From Methylovulum sp. (GTDB taxonomy: Bacteria > Pseudomonadota > Gammaproteobacteria > Methylococcales > Methylomonadaceae), in the NCBI RefSeq assembly GCF_028687615.1, contig NZ_JAQTZU010000001.1, positions 1 to 64,000 of the forward strand: 64,000 bases of DNA, written 5' to 3'. The position numbers and the translations under genes were made by a program. Of the stretch, positions 51,086 through 61,553 are shown piece by piece. Under the pieces are notes generated by a model. The model saw only the letters and a program-made list of their open reading frames with translations. It was not told the DNA's origin and made no database searches. Each line of letters opens with the position of its first letter. The stretch's first letter is position 1.

Positions 51086-52174
51086 CTATTCCAATCCCAA
51101 GCTATGTGCCAACGCCAACAAAAATGCCGCATTTTCATCGGGTGTGCCCACCGTAACCCGCAAACAATCCTGTAGCAAACCACCTTGCGGATTCAGGTTT
51201 TTAATCAGCACCCCCTGCTGTTTTAGCGAAGCAAACACGGCATCCGCCTGCCCTGCCTGGGTTCTGAACAAAATAAAATTTGCCGAACTAGGATAAGCGG
51301 TAATGCCTTCCAGGTTGTTAAGCGTTGCCAAAACTGTCGCCCTCTGCCCACAAATGTTTTGGGTTTGCACATCAAACAAGTTTTTGTTGCGCAAGGCAAA
51401 GTTTACGGTCAACTGCGTCAGGCTATTGATATTGTAAGGCAAACGAATTTTATTCAATTCGCCCAAGCATTCCGGCTTGCCCACTAAATACCCCAAACGT
51501 AAACCCGCCAAACCCAATTTCGACACGGTGCGCATCACCAATAAATTGTCATATTCGACCAGCCTATCCATAAAACTGGCATGGGCAAACGGCGCGTAAG
51601 CTTCATCAATGACCACCAGACCCTTAGTGCTTGTGATGATTTTTTCTATAGTCGAAACACTAAATAAATTACCGGTCGGATTGTTTGGATAGGCGATAAA
51701 AATCACTGCTGGCTGATGTTGTTCGACCACAGCAATCATCGCGGGTAAATCCAACTCAAAATTCCCTGCCAATAAAGGGACGGCGTGGTAGCTAAGCCCC
51801 AAACTATCACTCAATTGCTTGTACATGACAAACCCCGGTGCCGGGGCCAACACGCTTGCCGTGGGCGGCAAGGCCATCAGCAACAGTTGGATGATTTCAT
51901 CGGAACCGTTACCCAGCAACACGTCAAATTGTCCAGGGATTTGCTCCAACTCCTTAATCGTTTGCACCAGTTGCCGGGCTTCAGGATCGGGATAGCGGTT
52001 CATCGGACAATCTTTGATCGTTTCCAACCAACTGATTTTAATATCTTCAGGCCAATGGTAGGGATTTTCCATCGCATCCAGCTTAATCAAACCAGCCGCG
52101 TCAGCGACTTTATAAGCGGACATGGCGAGGACTTCCTTGCGGAAAATAGAGGTGCGTATATCGTTAGGCATCAT
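51086..52174 (-). CDS. hisC: Histidinol-phosphate aminotransferase
   Basis: A 362-residue PLP enzyme of histidine synthesis, fold type I. KLDAMENPYHWPEDIKISW near the start, LLGNGSDEIIQLLLMA, IAYPNNPTGNLFS, VVIDEAYAPFAH and the PLP-lysine block MRTVSKLGLAGLRLGYL are all present. The ATG at 52174 is kept because RTSIFRKEVLAMSAYKV aligns with the usual start. It stands apart from other his genes. Downstream it meets the membrane-protein gene. Confidence 0.93.
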   Translation of the reverse strand: MMPNDIRTSIFRKEVLAMSAYKVADAAGLIKLDAMENPYHWPEDIKISWLETIKDCPMNRYPDPEARQLVQTIKELEQIPGQFDVLLGNGSDEIIQLLLMALPPTASVLAPAPGFVMYKQLSDSLGLSYHAVPLLAGNFELDLPAMIAVVEQHQPAVIFIAYPNNPTGNLFSVSTIEKIITSTKGLVVIDEAYAPFAHASFMDRLVEYDNLLVMRTVSKLGLAGLRLGYLVGKPECLGELNKIRLPYNINSLTQLTVNFALRNKNLFDVQTQNICGQRATVLATLNNLEGITAYPSSANFILFRTQAGQADAVFASLKQQGVLIKNLNPQGGLLQDCLRVTVGTPDENAAFLLALAHSLGLE

Positions 52175-52270
52175 GAGGGGGGAAAGGTAAGGTTTTAAGT
52201 GCGGTGCTGTATTTCTTGAAATCGTTTCTAAGTAGCGGCGGGCGGCTGCCCACCTTAAGATTTGGTCATT

Positions 52271-52352
52271 AATAACTTCCCGATATTAAGACCTGACAGG
52301 TTTTTGAAACCTGTCAGGTCTAGGGTTTCAAGAATGGTTCAGGGAAGTTATT
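52271..52352. repeat. Nested palindrome upstream of hisC
   Basis: The inner stem AGACCTGACAGGTTT (52289-52303) / AAACCTGTCAGGTCT (52307-52321) sits inside an outer inverted pair AATAACTTCCC (52271-52281) / GGGAAGTTATT (52342-52352). The inner stem belongs to the family at 23.4 and 38.7 kb, but the outer pair is different here. Confidence 0.88.
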
Positions 52353-52421
52353 TTTAGCCAAATCCTTAGTTTTAGATGATACGCGCTCCAGACGACCAGC
52401 CGGCCGCCGCCACACAAAGGG

Positions 52422-53861
52422 CTAGACGCTGGTTCCCCCCACCGTCAAGCCATCAATTTTCAAGGTCGGCTGGCCGACACCGACGGGTACGCTTTGCCCG
52501 TCCTTTCCGCAAGTGCCGACACCGCTGTCCAGTTCCAAATCATTGCCGACCATAGACACTTTGGTCAACACATCCGGGCCGTTGCCTATCAAAGTCGCGC
52601 CTTTCACGGGACGGGTGATTTTGCCGTCTTCGATCAAATAGGCTTCACTGGCGGAAAAGACAAATTTGCCGGATGTGATGTCCACTTGTCCACCGGCGAA
52701 ATTCTTGGCGTACAAGCCTTTTTTGACGGATTTGATAATTTCTTCAGGATCGTGCGGGCCTGGCAGCATATAAGTATTGGTCATGCGCGGCATGGGCAGG
52801 CTGGCGTAAGATTCACGCCGTCCGTTGCCGGTGGGTTTTACGCCCATCAAACGGGCGTTGAGCTTGTCCTGCATATAGCCTTTGAGGATGCCGTTTTCAA
52901 TCAGCACGGTTTGTTCGGTCGGCGTGCCTTCATCGTCTATGCTCAAAGAACCGCGCCGCCCTGGCAAAGTCCCGTCATCAACGACCGTGCATAAATCCGA
53001 CGCGACCCGCTCGCCGACGCGGCCGCTGAACGCCGACGTGCCTTTACGGTTGAAATCGCCTTCCAGTCCGTGGCCTATGGCTTCATGCAGCAAAATGCCG
53101 GGCCAGCCTGGCCCCAAAACAACTGTCATATTACCGGCGGGTGCTTCGCCGGCTTCCAGATTGACCAATGCCAAGCGCACTGCTTCGCGTCCATAGCCGA
53201 TAGCGCGGTCTTCGGCGAGAAAATACTGGTAATCAGAACGTCCACCGCCCCCCATACTGCCTTGTTCGCGGCGACCGTTTTCGACCACGATGACGGTCAC
53301 GTTCATCCGCACCAAAGGCCGGATATCCGCCGCCAACGTACCATCTTGGTTGGCGACCAGAATGCTTTCATGGACACCGATCAAGCTGACGATAACTTCT
53401 TCGATGCGGCTGTCCAGTTTGCGGGTCTCGCTCTCGACTTTTTGCAGCAAGGCTATTTTTTGCGGGTCGTCCAATGATTTTAAGGGATTGGCAAACGGAT
53501 AATAACACACTGGATTGGGGGCCAGTTTTATGCCGGCTTGCACGTCCTGCCCGTGTCTGAGTATGGCATTGACATTATTCGCCGCTTCTAACAAGACCGG
53601 CAATTCAATGCGGTCACTGTAGGCAAATCCGGTTTTTTCACCCGCCACGGCGCGGACTCCCGCGCCTTGTTCGATATTGTGGCTGCCCTCTTTGATGATC
53701 CCGCCTTCCATGATCCACGATTCGGAGCGGGTGGATTGGAAATAAATATCGGCGGCATCAACGGGGACGCTGAGCAAACGGCCCATGATGGTTTCAATAT
53801 CGCTGTCCTGGAAGCCGACAGGTGTCAGGATGGCTTGTCTGGCAAGGTTTAATAAGTTCAT
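52422..53861 (-). CDS. tldD: Metalloprotease TldD
   Basis: A 479-residue protease that with TldE (PmbA) degrades unfolded peptides and processes some modified peptides. The zinc motif is [15 protein letters not shown] (HExxxH), [19 protein letters not shown] follows, and [20 protein letters not shown] and [16 protein letters not shown] are typical C-terminal blocks. Full length. tldE is not in the window. It lies near nit and yhdP, as in many gammaproteobacteria. Confidence 0.95.
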   Translation of the reverse strand: MNLLNLARQAILTPVGFQDSDIETIMGRLLSVPVDAADIYFQSTRSESWIMEGGIIKEGSHNIEQGAGVRAVAGEKTGFAYSDRIELPVLLEAANNVNAILRHGQDVQAGIKLAPNPVCYYPFANPLKSLDDPQKIALLQKVESETRKLDSRIEEVIVSLIGVHESILVANQDGTLAADIRPLVRMNVTVIVVENGRREQGSMGGGGRSDYQYFLAEDRAIGYGREAVRLALVNLEAGEAPAGNMTVVLGPGWPGILLHEAIGHGLEGDFNRKGTSAFSGRVGERVASDLCTVVDDGTLPGRRGSLSIDDEGTPTEQTVLIENGILKGYMQDKLNARLMGVKPTGNGRRESYASLPMPRMTNTYMLPGPHDPEEIIKSVKKGLYAKNFAGGQVDITSGKFVFSASEAYLIEDGKITRPVKGATLIGNGPDVLTKVSMVGNDLELDSGVGTCGKDGQSVPVGVGQPTLKIDGLTVGGTSV

Positions 53862-53980
53862 AGGGTTATCCGCGCCGGATGCTCAAAATAAACGTCGGCG
53901 GTTATTGTAGTTAATGTAGGGAGCGCGTTGGTGTGGGAAAAGGCCTTTCAGGCTTTTGAAGCCTTAAAGCCCTTAGGCTG

Positions 53981-54586
53981 TTATACCGTCAGCAAATCAT
54001 CACGCATGGTTTCAAAGATCTTATATAACAAAGCATCGGCATCATCATCGGCTTCCGCGTCATAAGCGGTTTTTTCCAACGCACTGCTTTGTTCGGCGGG
54101 AGTGGCTTTTTTGACGGTGACACGGGTTTCTTGGCCGTTCTTGTCAACCGTCAGCACATAAATGACTTCTTTTTCTTGTTTGGTGACCAAAGACGAGAAC
54201 ATGCCAATCAACGTGCCCGGATTGTAGGAAACAAAATACTGGCCTTTGTCACGCACTTGGTCGGTGATTTTGATTTCACTTTGGGTAAGGGCCTGGCTGA
54301 TGGTATTCCAGGCGGTGTCAAATGGTTGTTTGATGTTGATGACCGGCGGCTTGGACGATGTCAGGTACACATCATCCTCCAAACCTTTTTTATGTTTTTT
54401 TTCCGGGATGATGCTGTCATCTTCAACTATCACAAGCTCATCCGCCGCTTGTTTATGCGTCGCCAATATTGGCGGACGCTCAAGGATTTCGGTGCTCCGG
54501 TAACGCGGGTCGTCACCACCACAGGCTGTCAGCATCAATGCCAACAAGAAACTTTTTGCTACGGCTTTCAGGTCATTCAAAGTCAT
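53981..54586 (-). CDS. BamC-like (NlpB/DapX) outer-membrane lipoprotein
   Basis: A 201-residue lipoprotein; FLLALMLTACGG gives a lipobox with the lipidated Cys. The mature part fits the NlpB/BamC layout: an unstructured start (YRSTEILERPPILA, resembling the BamD-binding tail) and one helix-grip domain (FDTAWNTISQALTQSEIKIT, RDKGQYFVSYN). BamC is an accessory of the beta-barrel assembly machine. It overlaps the neighbouring nit gene slightly if the longer start is used; I prefer ATG 54586. Only one of BamC's two globular domains seems present. Confidence 0.65.
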   Translation of the reverse strand: MTLNDLKAVAKSFLLALMLTACGGDDPRYRSTEILERPPILATHKQAADELVIVEDDSIIPEKKHKKGLEDDVYLTSSKPPVINIKQPFDTAWNTISQALTQSEIKITDQVRDKGQYFVSYNPGTLIGMFSSLVTKQEKEVIYVLTVDKNGQETRVTVKKATPAEQSSALEKTAYDAEADDDADALLYKIFETMRDDLLTV

Positions 54587-54587
54587 A

Positions 54588-55406
54588 TCACTCACACACA
54601 AAACATCGATGGTTCAAAACCGGGAACGCGCTACGGACTTGCTTCAGGCGGTCAGGGTCAATAGTGGCAATGGCAAAACCCCTACCGCTTGGGCAGCAAT
54701 CCAGGACGACGCCCCAAGGGTCGATGACCATGCTATGCCCAAAAGTTTTCCTGCCATTACCATGCACACCGCCTTGGTTAGGCGCGATGACATAACACAA
54801 ATTTTCAATCGCCCGTGCCCTTAGCAACACTTCCCAATGCGCCGCGCCGGTTTCGGCGGTAAATGCCGCCGGAATCACCAAAATATCGACGCCTTGCGGA
54901 CTCAACATACGGAAAAATTCAGGGAAGCGTAAATCATAACAAACGGCCAAACCTATGCGGCCAAACGGGGAATCGACAATGACCAGATCGTTACCCGCTT
55001 CAATCGACGCCGATTCACGGTAGACTTCTTCGGTTCCCGGCACACTGACATCAAACAGATGGATTTTGTCATAACGGCCGACGCGCCCACCGCTATCGTT
55101 ATAAACCAAACAGGCGGCACGCACTTTATTGTCGGCATCGCCAGCAATAGGCAGGGTTCCGGCAATCACCCAGACGGAATATTTTTTGGCGGCCATCGCC
55201 AGAAAATCTTGTATGGGTCCGGTACCATCCACTTCTTTTATTTTAAGCTTATCCAGTTCATGCAAGCCCATCAACGCAAAATTTTCCGGCAAGGCCACCA
55301 ATTTTGCCCCGGCGGCGGCGGCTTCGGCGATCAATTTTTCAGCGTCAAGCAGGTTGGCTTCGACATCAGGGCTGGAAACCATCTGGATAGCGGCACATAA
55401 ATTCAT
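54588..55406 (-). CDS. Carbon-nitrogen hydrolase, Nit1-like (deaminated glutathione amidase type)
   Basis: A 272-residue nitrilase-superfamily amidase. The triad is Glu in VALPENFALMG, Lys in RYDKIHLFDVSVPG and Cys in GLAVCYDLRFPEFFR. The closeness to Nit1/YbeM suggests removal of damaged (deaminated) glutathione. It lies between yhdP and the BamC-like gene, 15 bp from yhdP, and is probably in the rng-yhdP transcript. Confidence 0.88.
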   Translation of the reverse strand: MNLCAAIQMVSSPDVEANLLDAEKLIAEAAAAGAKLVALPENFALMGLHELDKLKIKEVDGTGPIQDFLAMAAKKYSVWVIAGTLPIAGDADNKVRAACLVYNDSGGRVGRYDKIHLFDVSVPGTEEVYRESASIEAGNDLVIVDSPFGRIGLAVCYDLRFPEFFRMLSPQGVDILVIPAAFTAETGAAHWEVLLRARAIENLCYVIAPNQGGVHGNGRKTFGHSMVIDPWGVVLDCCPSGRGFAIATIDPDRLKQVRSAFPVLNHRCFVCE

Positions 55407-55421
55407 ACTGTCCCTCTTTGT

Positions 55422-58400
55422 TTATTTGGATTGTTGTTTATCAGTTTGCCCCAACCAGAAAAAATCCGTCAATCCGCTCCAAATTTTTGGCACGACACCA
55501 TCATTATCATGTAGCGGGATCACTTGCGGGGCGTCCCACTTTCCTTGCAACTGGTATTGCGAACCCAGCAAAAAACCGTCCTGGTCATCGCCGGTCAAGG
55601 TACGCGCCACCAACAAGGTGACTTTATCCATAATTGTACCAGCAATAGGCAGTGCGTCGGCACTTTTGGGAATGACGCTAGCTTGTTGGTCCAGCGTTTT
55701 GCTGATGAAATCGGTCACGCCGGTGATGGTGATTTTGGCTGGAATCGCATCGACGGTTAAATCGTGGGTCACTGCTTTGCCATCGGCAAGCGTAAAATGT
55801 CCTTTAATGGAATTAAAAGTCAAGCCTTCCTCGTAAAGATCACGGAAATCGAGTTGCAGGCGTTTTAACCATTGCTCCATTGCCAAAATACCCAACACCC
55901 GCCCTAAACCCGGTTCGATGCTTAAAATACGTCCTTCGGTAAAATCCAGATCGACATTGCCTTGTAAACCAGCCAACGAAAATTGCTGGGGCGCACCCGA
56001 CCATTTACCGGCAAAATCAATTGCCGCGCTGGTGTCCACCAGATCGTGGGTAATATCGAGTTGCGCCAGCAACTGTCCGGCATGGGGCATTTCCAAATGC
56101 CCCTTCAATTCGGTCTCGGCCTGGTGGTTTTTGACCGTCCAGCCGCCAGATACCGACAATTTCTGCGCCACGCCATCCAGTTGTAAGGTCTTGATCGTGA
56201 TACCGTCCGGCACACGCCCCGTTTCAAAAACCAAAGCCCCCAAATCCAAGGACTGCCATAACGTCTTATCGCTGCTCATCGCCAACAGCGGCATGGCTTG
56301 TGGCGAAATGACCGGTTCAAGGCCACTTTGCCGCCCACGCAATTGTTTTATGATGGAAAGATCCAGCGATGCCATATCAAGACGGATGGTGCTATCGGGG
56401 CCAATACTGGCCGGTATCTGTATATCGCCGACCGCAAAAGCACTGTTGATATGCCCTGACCACTGCTTTCCGTCCGGCTTCAGAGCCAAATCAAACCTGC
56501 CTAACGGGGTTAGGCCCCAAGTGGCCTGATCGCTATGGATGTTAATTTCCCTGATGGCAAGACCGCCACCTTGCCCGGCCGCCGCCCAGTCCAAACCCTC
56601 TTTTAAATCCAATTGCTTATGGTTGATTTCCAGTTTAAGCCCGGCCTGTTGTTGGGGTATGGCCTCGCCTGTGCCGAGCAGGATATGTCCGGCAACAATG
56701 CGTTGTTTAGCCGTATCAAATTGCAGGACGGCTTTCAGGTCATTACGGTAGGCGACGGTAATCGGCATGGAGGCAATATCATTGAGACCAAAAACAATTT
56801 TGAGTGCTTGCTGTTCGTCGCGGGATTTAGCCAACGTCCCGGGCAATTTCAATTCCACCCCGACCAGATCGGATTCGACCACAAGGTCTGTCGGCATATC
56901 ATCCAAGGGCAAGCGGAATGTCAATTGATAATCCAATCCGCCATCCGCGATATTGGCAGTGGGCAAGCCAAATTGTTGTTCAATATCATCGAGTGTCGCG
57001 TATCCAAACGCGCGTAAGCTGGTCTGTCCTGAGTTGCTGGCGATGTTGATCTGCACCGGATGATTTAACGCGACCGCCTTGATGGTGTCGCTATAAATGC
57101 CGTGTTCATTGAATTTTAACAAGCCGTTGATGCGTTTAACCGGCAAATCCAATGCCTTCACGGTCAATTGGGCTTGGTTTAGCGTGGCCTTGCCATCGAC
57201 TTTAGGCTGGACGCCATAAGCCAGCGGCAACAGCAAATCCAGGCTGACTTTGGTGTTGCCTTGGGTGGCAATGGCATCGGCGACCGAGGCGATACGGGGA
57301 CGCAAAGGCGTGTTTTTCAAAAACGCCAGGGCTTGGGCGATCTCGCCGTCCACGTCGCCTTGCACCAGCAATTGTTTGCTTTTGCCTACCGACGGATTGA
57401 CCACCACGACCTTGCTGGCCTTGAGCTGGTTGTTGTGGCCTTCGTAAGCCGAGGCTTCCATACGGGTCTGGAGAAAGTTGAGCCGCCCGTTAATTTCATT
57501 GATCCGCGGCCAGCCAGGCGCGTACTCCAATTCCAAATGCTCGACATCAAGCGAAGCTTCAAACAAACCGCCGCCGAGCATTTCGCTGGCTTCAACCGCA
57601 ACAGCATCAACGGGGGGAAGGATGCCGGTTTGCGGGGATAAAGCAGCTTCCAAGGTTTTTTTATGCTTCCCGGCCATCCCGTCATCCCGCACATGGCTGG
57701 CGAGTGGCTGCCCTAAAGCGCCGACGAACAATAAGCGGCCTTTTTTGATTTGCCCCTGCACAAAAGCCCTGTCCAGCCAATCGGTATCGGCTGGTTTCAT
57801 GAACCCAACCGGAAAATAATGCTTCATCTGGCTGACATCGCCACAGACCAAAGCCATTTGCAAATCTAAAAATGGCAACGCATCGTGCTTGGCAAGCTTC
57901 AATTGCCAACGGCTTTCACTTTGCAAGCCTAGCAAACCCACATTCAGCTTACGGCTGGAGAGCTGCCAAAAGTTGGCATATTGCCGCCAATCAAGCAGGC
58001 CATCAAGGCTTTTGACCACCAATGCTTCACGAAAATAAGCGGGTGATTTGATGCGGGCATCGTGGGTATGCAAGGCTACGACACCGTGTTTATCGGTGCC
58101 TTTGATGTGGCCGGTAAGATTTTCCACACCCGGCACCGATGCAAAGGGCGCGAAGCTGATGCCTTTAAAATTGCCATTGATAGCCGCCGTGCGGTCTTTG
58201 AGATTGACAAACAACGTCAGTTTTTCCAAATCACCGACGGGGTTGGCTGCGGCGATGGCGGCGATTTTTTCGTCCGGCTGCGGGGCGAAAAACAGCCAGG
58301 TGCGCACCGCCTGCTGTATGTCAAACTGACTGATAAACAGGGCGATTTTTTGCAGTCCGGCCTTAGCCGATTGTTGGCCTGAAAACCTGAAAGCCGCTGA

Positions 58401-59375
58401 TGAGGGTTGTTGGGTATTTGAGGTTTGCAGGGAAAAATGCGGGACGTCCAGCCGCCAAGCGCGGGTGTTTTCGTCCTGTTGCCAACGAAAATCCGTCTGC
58501 ATTGACGTGAACGCCAATTGCCCGTGATTTTGCCGTGACAGCTTCGCCTGTTGCAGTCCGATCTTGCCAGCGACTGCGGTCAAATGCGAATGCTCCAACT
58601 GGCTCCAAATCTGTACATCGGCGAGTCCGGCATTCATTGAAATGCCCTGGGCGCTGGTCCAGTCACTGGGCAAATGTGCACCGAGTTTGAGTTGCTTGGC
58701 GTCAAGAAACGCCTTGCCGTTCATCGCTCCGGCGACAAACGGATTGCCGGAAAAATCAATCGCGGCCTTGAACGATTCACCGTAATAGTCCGGCAGCTTG
58801 GCAAGCACGTTGATCCGATGCTGCTGTTGCCGGTTGATGACCACCAAATCGACGGCTTCCAATTTAAGCGGATGCTGTTTGTTGGCTAGGCCATGCCAGT
58901 CGATCTCACTTTGCAAGATTTCAAATTTACGGCCTTGCCACAACCAATCCGGCTGCCCGCCGCCTGACTTCAAGCCCAACACGGCAAAACTACCATCATC
59001 TTTGCGGTAAACGGAAAACTTTGCACCGACCAGCGTCACCCACGCAGATGACAACAAATCCTGGCTGAACACGGTTTCCAGCAAATCCAGGCCCAAGCGT
59101 ATTTCGCGCAAGGCCACCACCGGCTCTAAGGCGGTGGCTTGGGAATGCACGGTGATGTCGGTCAACACCAATTCGGGGCTAAACCCGCGCATCTTAGCCC
59201 GCAGATGACCGATGCTGACCGGTGCGCCTAGCAGTTCGCTGACATGGCCCGCCAGATTGGCTTTATAACTGTCAACACCCGGCAACACTAGCCGCAAGCC
59301 AGTCAAGCCCACGGCAACCGCCAGTAATGACCAAAACACAAGATGCCGCGATACGCGATGGATATGGTGAATCAT
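55422..59375 (-). CDS. yhdP: YhdP-family AsmA-like phospholipid transport protein
   Basis: A 1317-residue envelope-spanning protein with one N-terminal membrane helix (HLVFWSLLAVAVGLTGLRLV) and a very long periplasmic beta-taco-like part (DUF3971/AsmA). VDSYKANLAGHVSELLGAPV and VDLDFTEGRILSIEPGLGRV are conserved YhdP blocks. It is thought to carry phospholipids from inner to outer membrane with TamB and YdbH. Length matches. It follows rng by 79 bp. Confidence 0.93.
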   Translation of the reverse strand: MIHHIHRVSRHLVFWSLLAVAVGLTGLRLVLPGVDSYKANLAGHVSELLGAPVSIGHLRAKMRGFSPELVLTDITVHSQATALEPVVALREIRLGLDLLETVFSQDLLSSAWVTLVGAKFSVYRKDDGSFAVLGLKSGGGQPDWLWQGRKFEILQSEIDWHGLANKQHPLKLEAVDLVVINRQQQHRINVLAKLPDYYGESFKAAIDFSGNPFVAGAMNGKAFLDAKQLKLGAHLPSDWTSAQGISMNAGLADVQIWSQLEHSHLTAVAGKIGLQQAKLSRQNHGQLAFTSMQTDFRWQQDENTRAWRLDVPHFSLQTSNTQQPSSAAFRFSGQQSAKAGLQKIALFISQFDIQQAVRTWLFFAPQPDEKIAAIAAANPVGDLEKLTLFVNLKDRTAAINGNFKGISFAPFASVPGVENLTGHIKGTDKHGVVALHTHDARIKSPAYFREALVVKSLDGLLDWRQYANFWQLSSRKLNVGLLGLQSESRWQLKLAKHDALPFLDLQMALVCGDVSQMKHYFPVGFMKPADTDWLDRAFVQGQIKKGRLLFVGALGQPLASHVRDDGMAGKHKKTLEAALSPQTGILPPVDAVAVEASEMLGGGLFEASLDVEHLELEYAPGWPRINEINGRLNFLQTRMEASAYEGHNNQLKASKVVVVNPSVGKSKQLLVQGDVDGEIAQALAFLKNTPLRPRIASVADAIATQGNTKVSLDLLLPLAYGVQPKVDGKATLNQAQLTVKALDLPVKRINGLLKFNEHGIYSDTIKAVALNHPVQINIASNSGQTSLRAFGYATLDDIEQQFGLPTANIADGGLDYQLTFRLPLDDMPTDLVVESDLVGVELKLPGTLAKSRDEQQALKIVFGLNDIASMPITVAYRNDLKAVLQFDTAKQRIVAGHILLGTGEAIPQQQAGLKLEINHKQLDLKEGLDWAAAGQGGGLAIREINIHSDQATWGLTPLGRFDLALKPDGKQWSGHINSAFAVGDIQIPASIGPDSTIRLDMASLDLSIIKQLRGRQSGLEPVISPQAMPLLAMSSDKTLWQSLDLGALVFETGRVPDGITIKTLQLDGVAQKLSVSGGWTVKNHQAETELKGHLEMPHAGQLLAQLDITHDLVDTSAAIDFAGKWSGAPQQFSLAGLQGNVDLDFTEGRILSIEPGLGRVLGILAMEQWLKRLQLDFRDLYEEGLTFNSIKGHFTLADGKAVTHDLTVDAIPAKITITGVTDFISKTLDQQASVIPKSADALPIAGTIMDKVTLLVARTLTGDDQDGFLLGSQYQLQGKWDAPQVIPLHDNDGVVPKIWSGLTDFFWLGQTDKQQSK

Positions 59376-59454
59376 GCTTAAGCGTGGTTAATCCGAGGGA
59401 GCTATAAGCCCATGCCGTCTCTGTGCCATGAGGAGCATCATGCCTGCCAGCCGG

Positions 59455-60909
59455 TTAAAGCAGCACAATATCGTACTGCTCCTGATTGTACTGCGATTCG
59501 GCCCGGAACTTGATTTGTACGCCCAAAAACGTCTCCAGTTCCGCCAACATGTCCGCTTCTTCATCAAGCAACATTTCCACGACCGCATTGGAAGCCAACA
59601 CCAGCAAGGTCTGCACTTTATATAACCTGACCTCGCGGATAATTTCACGGAAAATTTCCAGGCACATGGTCTCGGCAGTTTTCAACACCCCTCGCCCGCC
59701 GCAGGCATTGCACGGCTCGCAAAGGATATGTTCGAGGCTTTCGCGGGTACGTTTGCGGGTCATTTCCACCAAACCCAAAATCGACACTTCGGTGATTTTG
59801 GTTTTGGCGCGGTCTTTTTCCAAATGCCTTTCCAACGCTTGCAACACTTGCTTTTTATGGTCTTCGCTTTTCATGTCGATAAAATCAATGATGATGATAC
59901 CGCCAAGGTTGCGTAGCCGAAGTTGCCGGGCGATGGTTTGCGCCGCTTCCAGATTGGTTTTGAAAATGGTCTCTTCCAGATTACGCCCGCCGACATAACC
60001 GCCGGTATTGACATCGACCGTCGTCATCGCTTCGGTTTGGTCAAACACCAAATGCCCGCCGGATTTTAATTTCACCTTGCGTTCCAATGCCTTTTTGATT
60101 TCGTCCTCAACGCTATAAATGTCAAACACCGGACATTCCCCACTGTAATGCTCCAGTACGGGGACGATTTCAGGGACAAAAATCTCGGCAAATTCCATCA
60201 TGCGCTGGTAGGTTTCCCGCGAGTCCACACGCACCCGGTCTATGCCTTCTTTGTACAAATCACGCAAGGTGCGGACGCTGAGCGGCAAATCGTTATGGAT
60301 AAATTCTTTAGGTTTCGCATTGGTGATTTTTTCCGAAATGGATTCCCACAATTTCAGCAAAAACGTCATATCGGCAACCAGCACCGATTCTTCCGCGCAT
60401 TCGGCCGCCGTCCTGGCGATAAAACCGCCGCATTCATTTTCTTTTCTGAAACCATCAAGGCAGGCCCGCAAACGCACCCGTTCAGCTTCACATTCAATGC
60501 GTTGCGAAACGCCGGAATTTTGCGAATAAGGCATGTAAACCTGATAGCGCGACGGAATCGCTATTTCTGTCGTCAGCCTGGCACCCTTAGTGCCCAGCGG
60601 GTCTTTAACCACCTGCACGACAATCGGCTGGCCTTCATGCAGGTAATGTTCGATATTTTCCGAAGCTTTCTTTTCCAGATCCTTGCTGCATAAATCAGAC
60701 AAATGCAAAAATGCCGCCTTGTCCAGGCCAATATCAACAAACGCCGCCTGCATACCCGGCAAGACACGGCACACTTCACCTTTATAGATATTGCCGACCA
60801 ATCCACGTTCGCGGGTGCGTTCGATAATCAGCTCTTGCACAACGCCGTTCTCAATGACCGCCACCCGCGTTTCCGGTGGCGTCACATTAATTAAAATCTC
60901 TTCACTCAT
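59455..60909 (-). CDS. rng: Ribonuclease G
   Basis: A 484-residue endoribonuclease of the RNase E/G family that matures the 16S rRNA 5' end. It has an N-terminal S1 domain (VGNIYKGEVCRVLPGMQAAF), the catalytic DNase-I-like part with TVDVNTGGYVGGRNLEETIF and IIIDFIDMKSEDHKK, and the zinc-link CNACGGRGVLKT. Full length without the RNase E tail. It is downstream of maf with a palindrome between them. Confidence 0.95.
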   Translation of the reverse strand: MSEEILINVTPPETRVAVIENGVVQELIIERTRERGLVGNIYKGEVCRVLPGMQAAFVDIGLDKAAFLHLSDLCSKDLEKKASENIEHYLHEGQPIVVQVVKDPLGTKGARLTTEIAIPSRYQVYMPYSQNSGVSQRIECEAERVRLRACLDGFRKENECGGFIARTAAECAEESVLVADMTFLLKLWESISEKITNAKPKEFIHNDLPLSVRTLRDLYKEGIDRVRVDSRETYQRMMEFAEIFVPEIVPVLEHYSGECPVFDIYSVEDEIKKALERKVKLKSGGHLVFDQTEAMTTVDVNTGGYVGGRNLEETIFKTNLEAAQTIARQLRLRNLGGIIIIDFIDMKSEDHKKQVLQALERHLEKDRAKTKITEVSILGLVEMTRKRTRESLEHILCEPCNACGGRGVLKTAETMCLEIFREIIREVRLYKVQTLLVLASNAVVEMLLDEEADMLAELETFLGVQIKFRAESQYNQEQYDIVLL

Positions 60910-60922
60910 TTGAAAATTGTTA

Positions 60923-60996
60923 TATTAATTGTTTCATAAGTAATCGCACCTTAAATTTCAAAATTGTTCCGGCGATTACTTATGAAACAATTAATA
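60923..60996. repeat. cataagt-type palindrome overlapping the maf 3' end
   Basis: A perfect 25-bp inverted repeat: the left arm TATTAATTGTTTCATAAGTA continues to ATCGC (60923-60947), with its complement at 60972-60996 and a 24-base loop between. The inner variable bases here are AATCGC. It is the longest and most perfect member of the family and encodes the last residues and stop codon of maf. Confidence 0.93.
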
Positions 60997-61553
60997 CCTT
61001 GTTGGGCTAAAAGTTGTGCGGTTTCAAACACCGGCAAACCGACCACGCCAGAAAAACTGCCTGTAATGGACTCGACAAAAACGCCGCCCCGGCCTTGTAT
61101 CGCATAGGCCCCGGCTTTGTCCTGCGGCTCCCCGCTTTCCCAGTAAGCCACTATTTCTGCATCTGTCAAACAGCGGAACGTCACCTCGGTGATGCTCACC
61201 GCCTCGCCGTGTTGCCGCCCCCGCAAAGACACTGACGTGAAAACCTGATGGCGATTGCCGGACAATGACCGCAGCATCTCTAGCGCATCGTCTTTATCCC
61301 TAGGCTTGCCCATAATCCTGCCCAGCAACACCACGGTGGTGTCGGCGGCTAAAACCGGAAGCTGTGCACCATACTGGGCGACACCCGCAGCAGATTTTTC
61401 CGCCGCCATGCGCTGGACATAAGCCAACGGGGCTTCATCAGGCAACGGGGTTTCATCTATATCAACAGGGCAAACGTGGTAATTGATGCAAATTTGATCT
61501 AAGAGTTCGCGGCGGCGCGGGGAAGCGGAGGCTAAAATAAGCTGTGTCGTCAT
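60951..61553 (-). CDS. maf: Maf-family nucleotide pyrophosphatase
   Basis: A 200-residue protein ([60 protein letters not shown]) that hydrolyses non-canonical or damaged nucleoside triphosphates. ATG 61553 is chosen because it overlaps the rlmH stop (TAATG). The final ~14 residues (NCFISNRRNNFEI) are encoded by the palindrome at 60923-60996 and replace the usual short family end. Confidence 0.92.
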   Translation of the reverse strand: MTTQLILASASPRRRELLDQICINYHVCPVDIDETPLPDEAPLAYVQRMAAEKSAAGVAQYGAQLPVLAADTTVVLLGRIMGKPRDKDDALEMLRSLSGNRHQVFTSVSLRGRQHGEAVSITEVTFRCLTDAEIVAYWESGEPQDKAGAYAIQGRGGVFVESITGSFSGVVGLPVFETAQLLAQQGINCFISNRRNNFEI

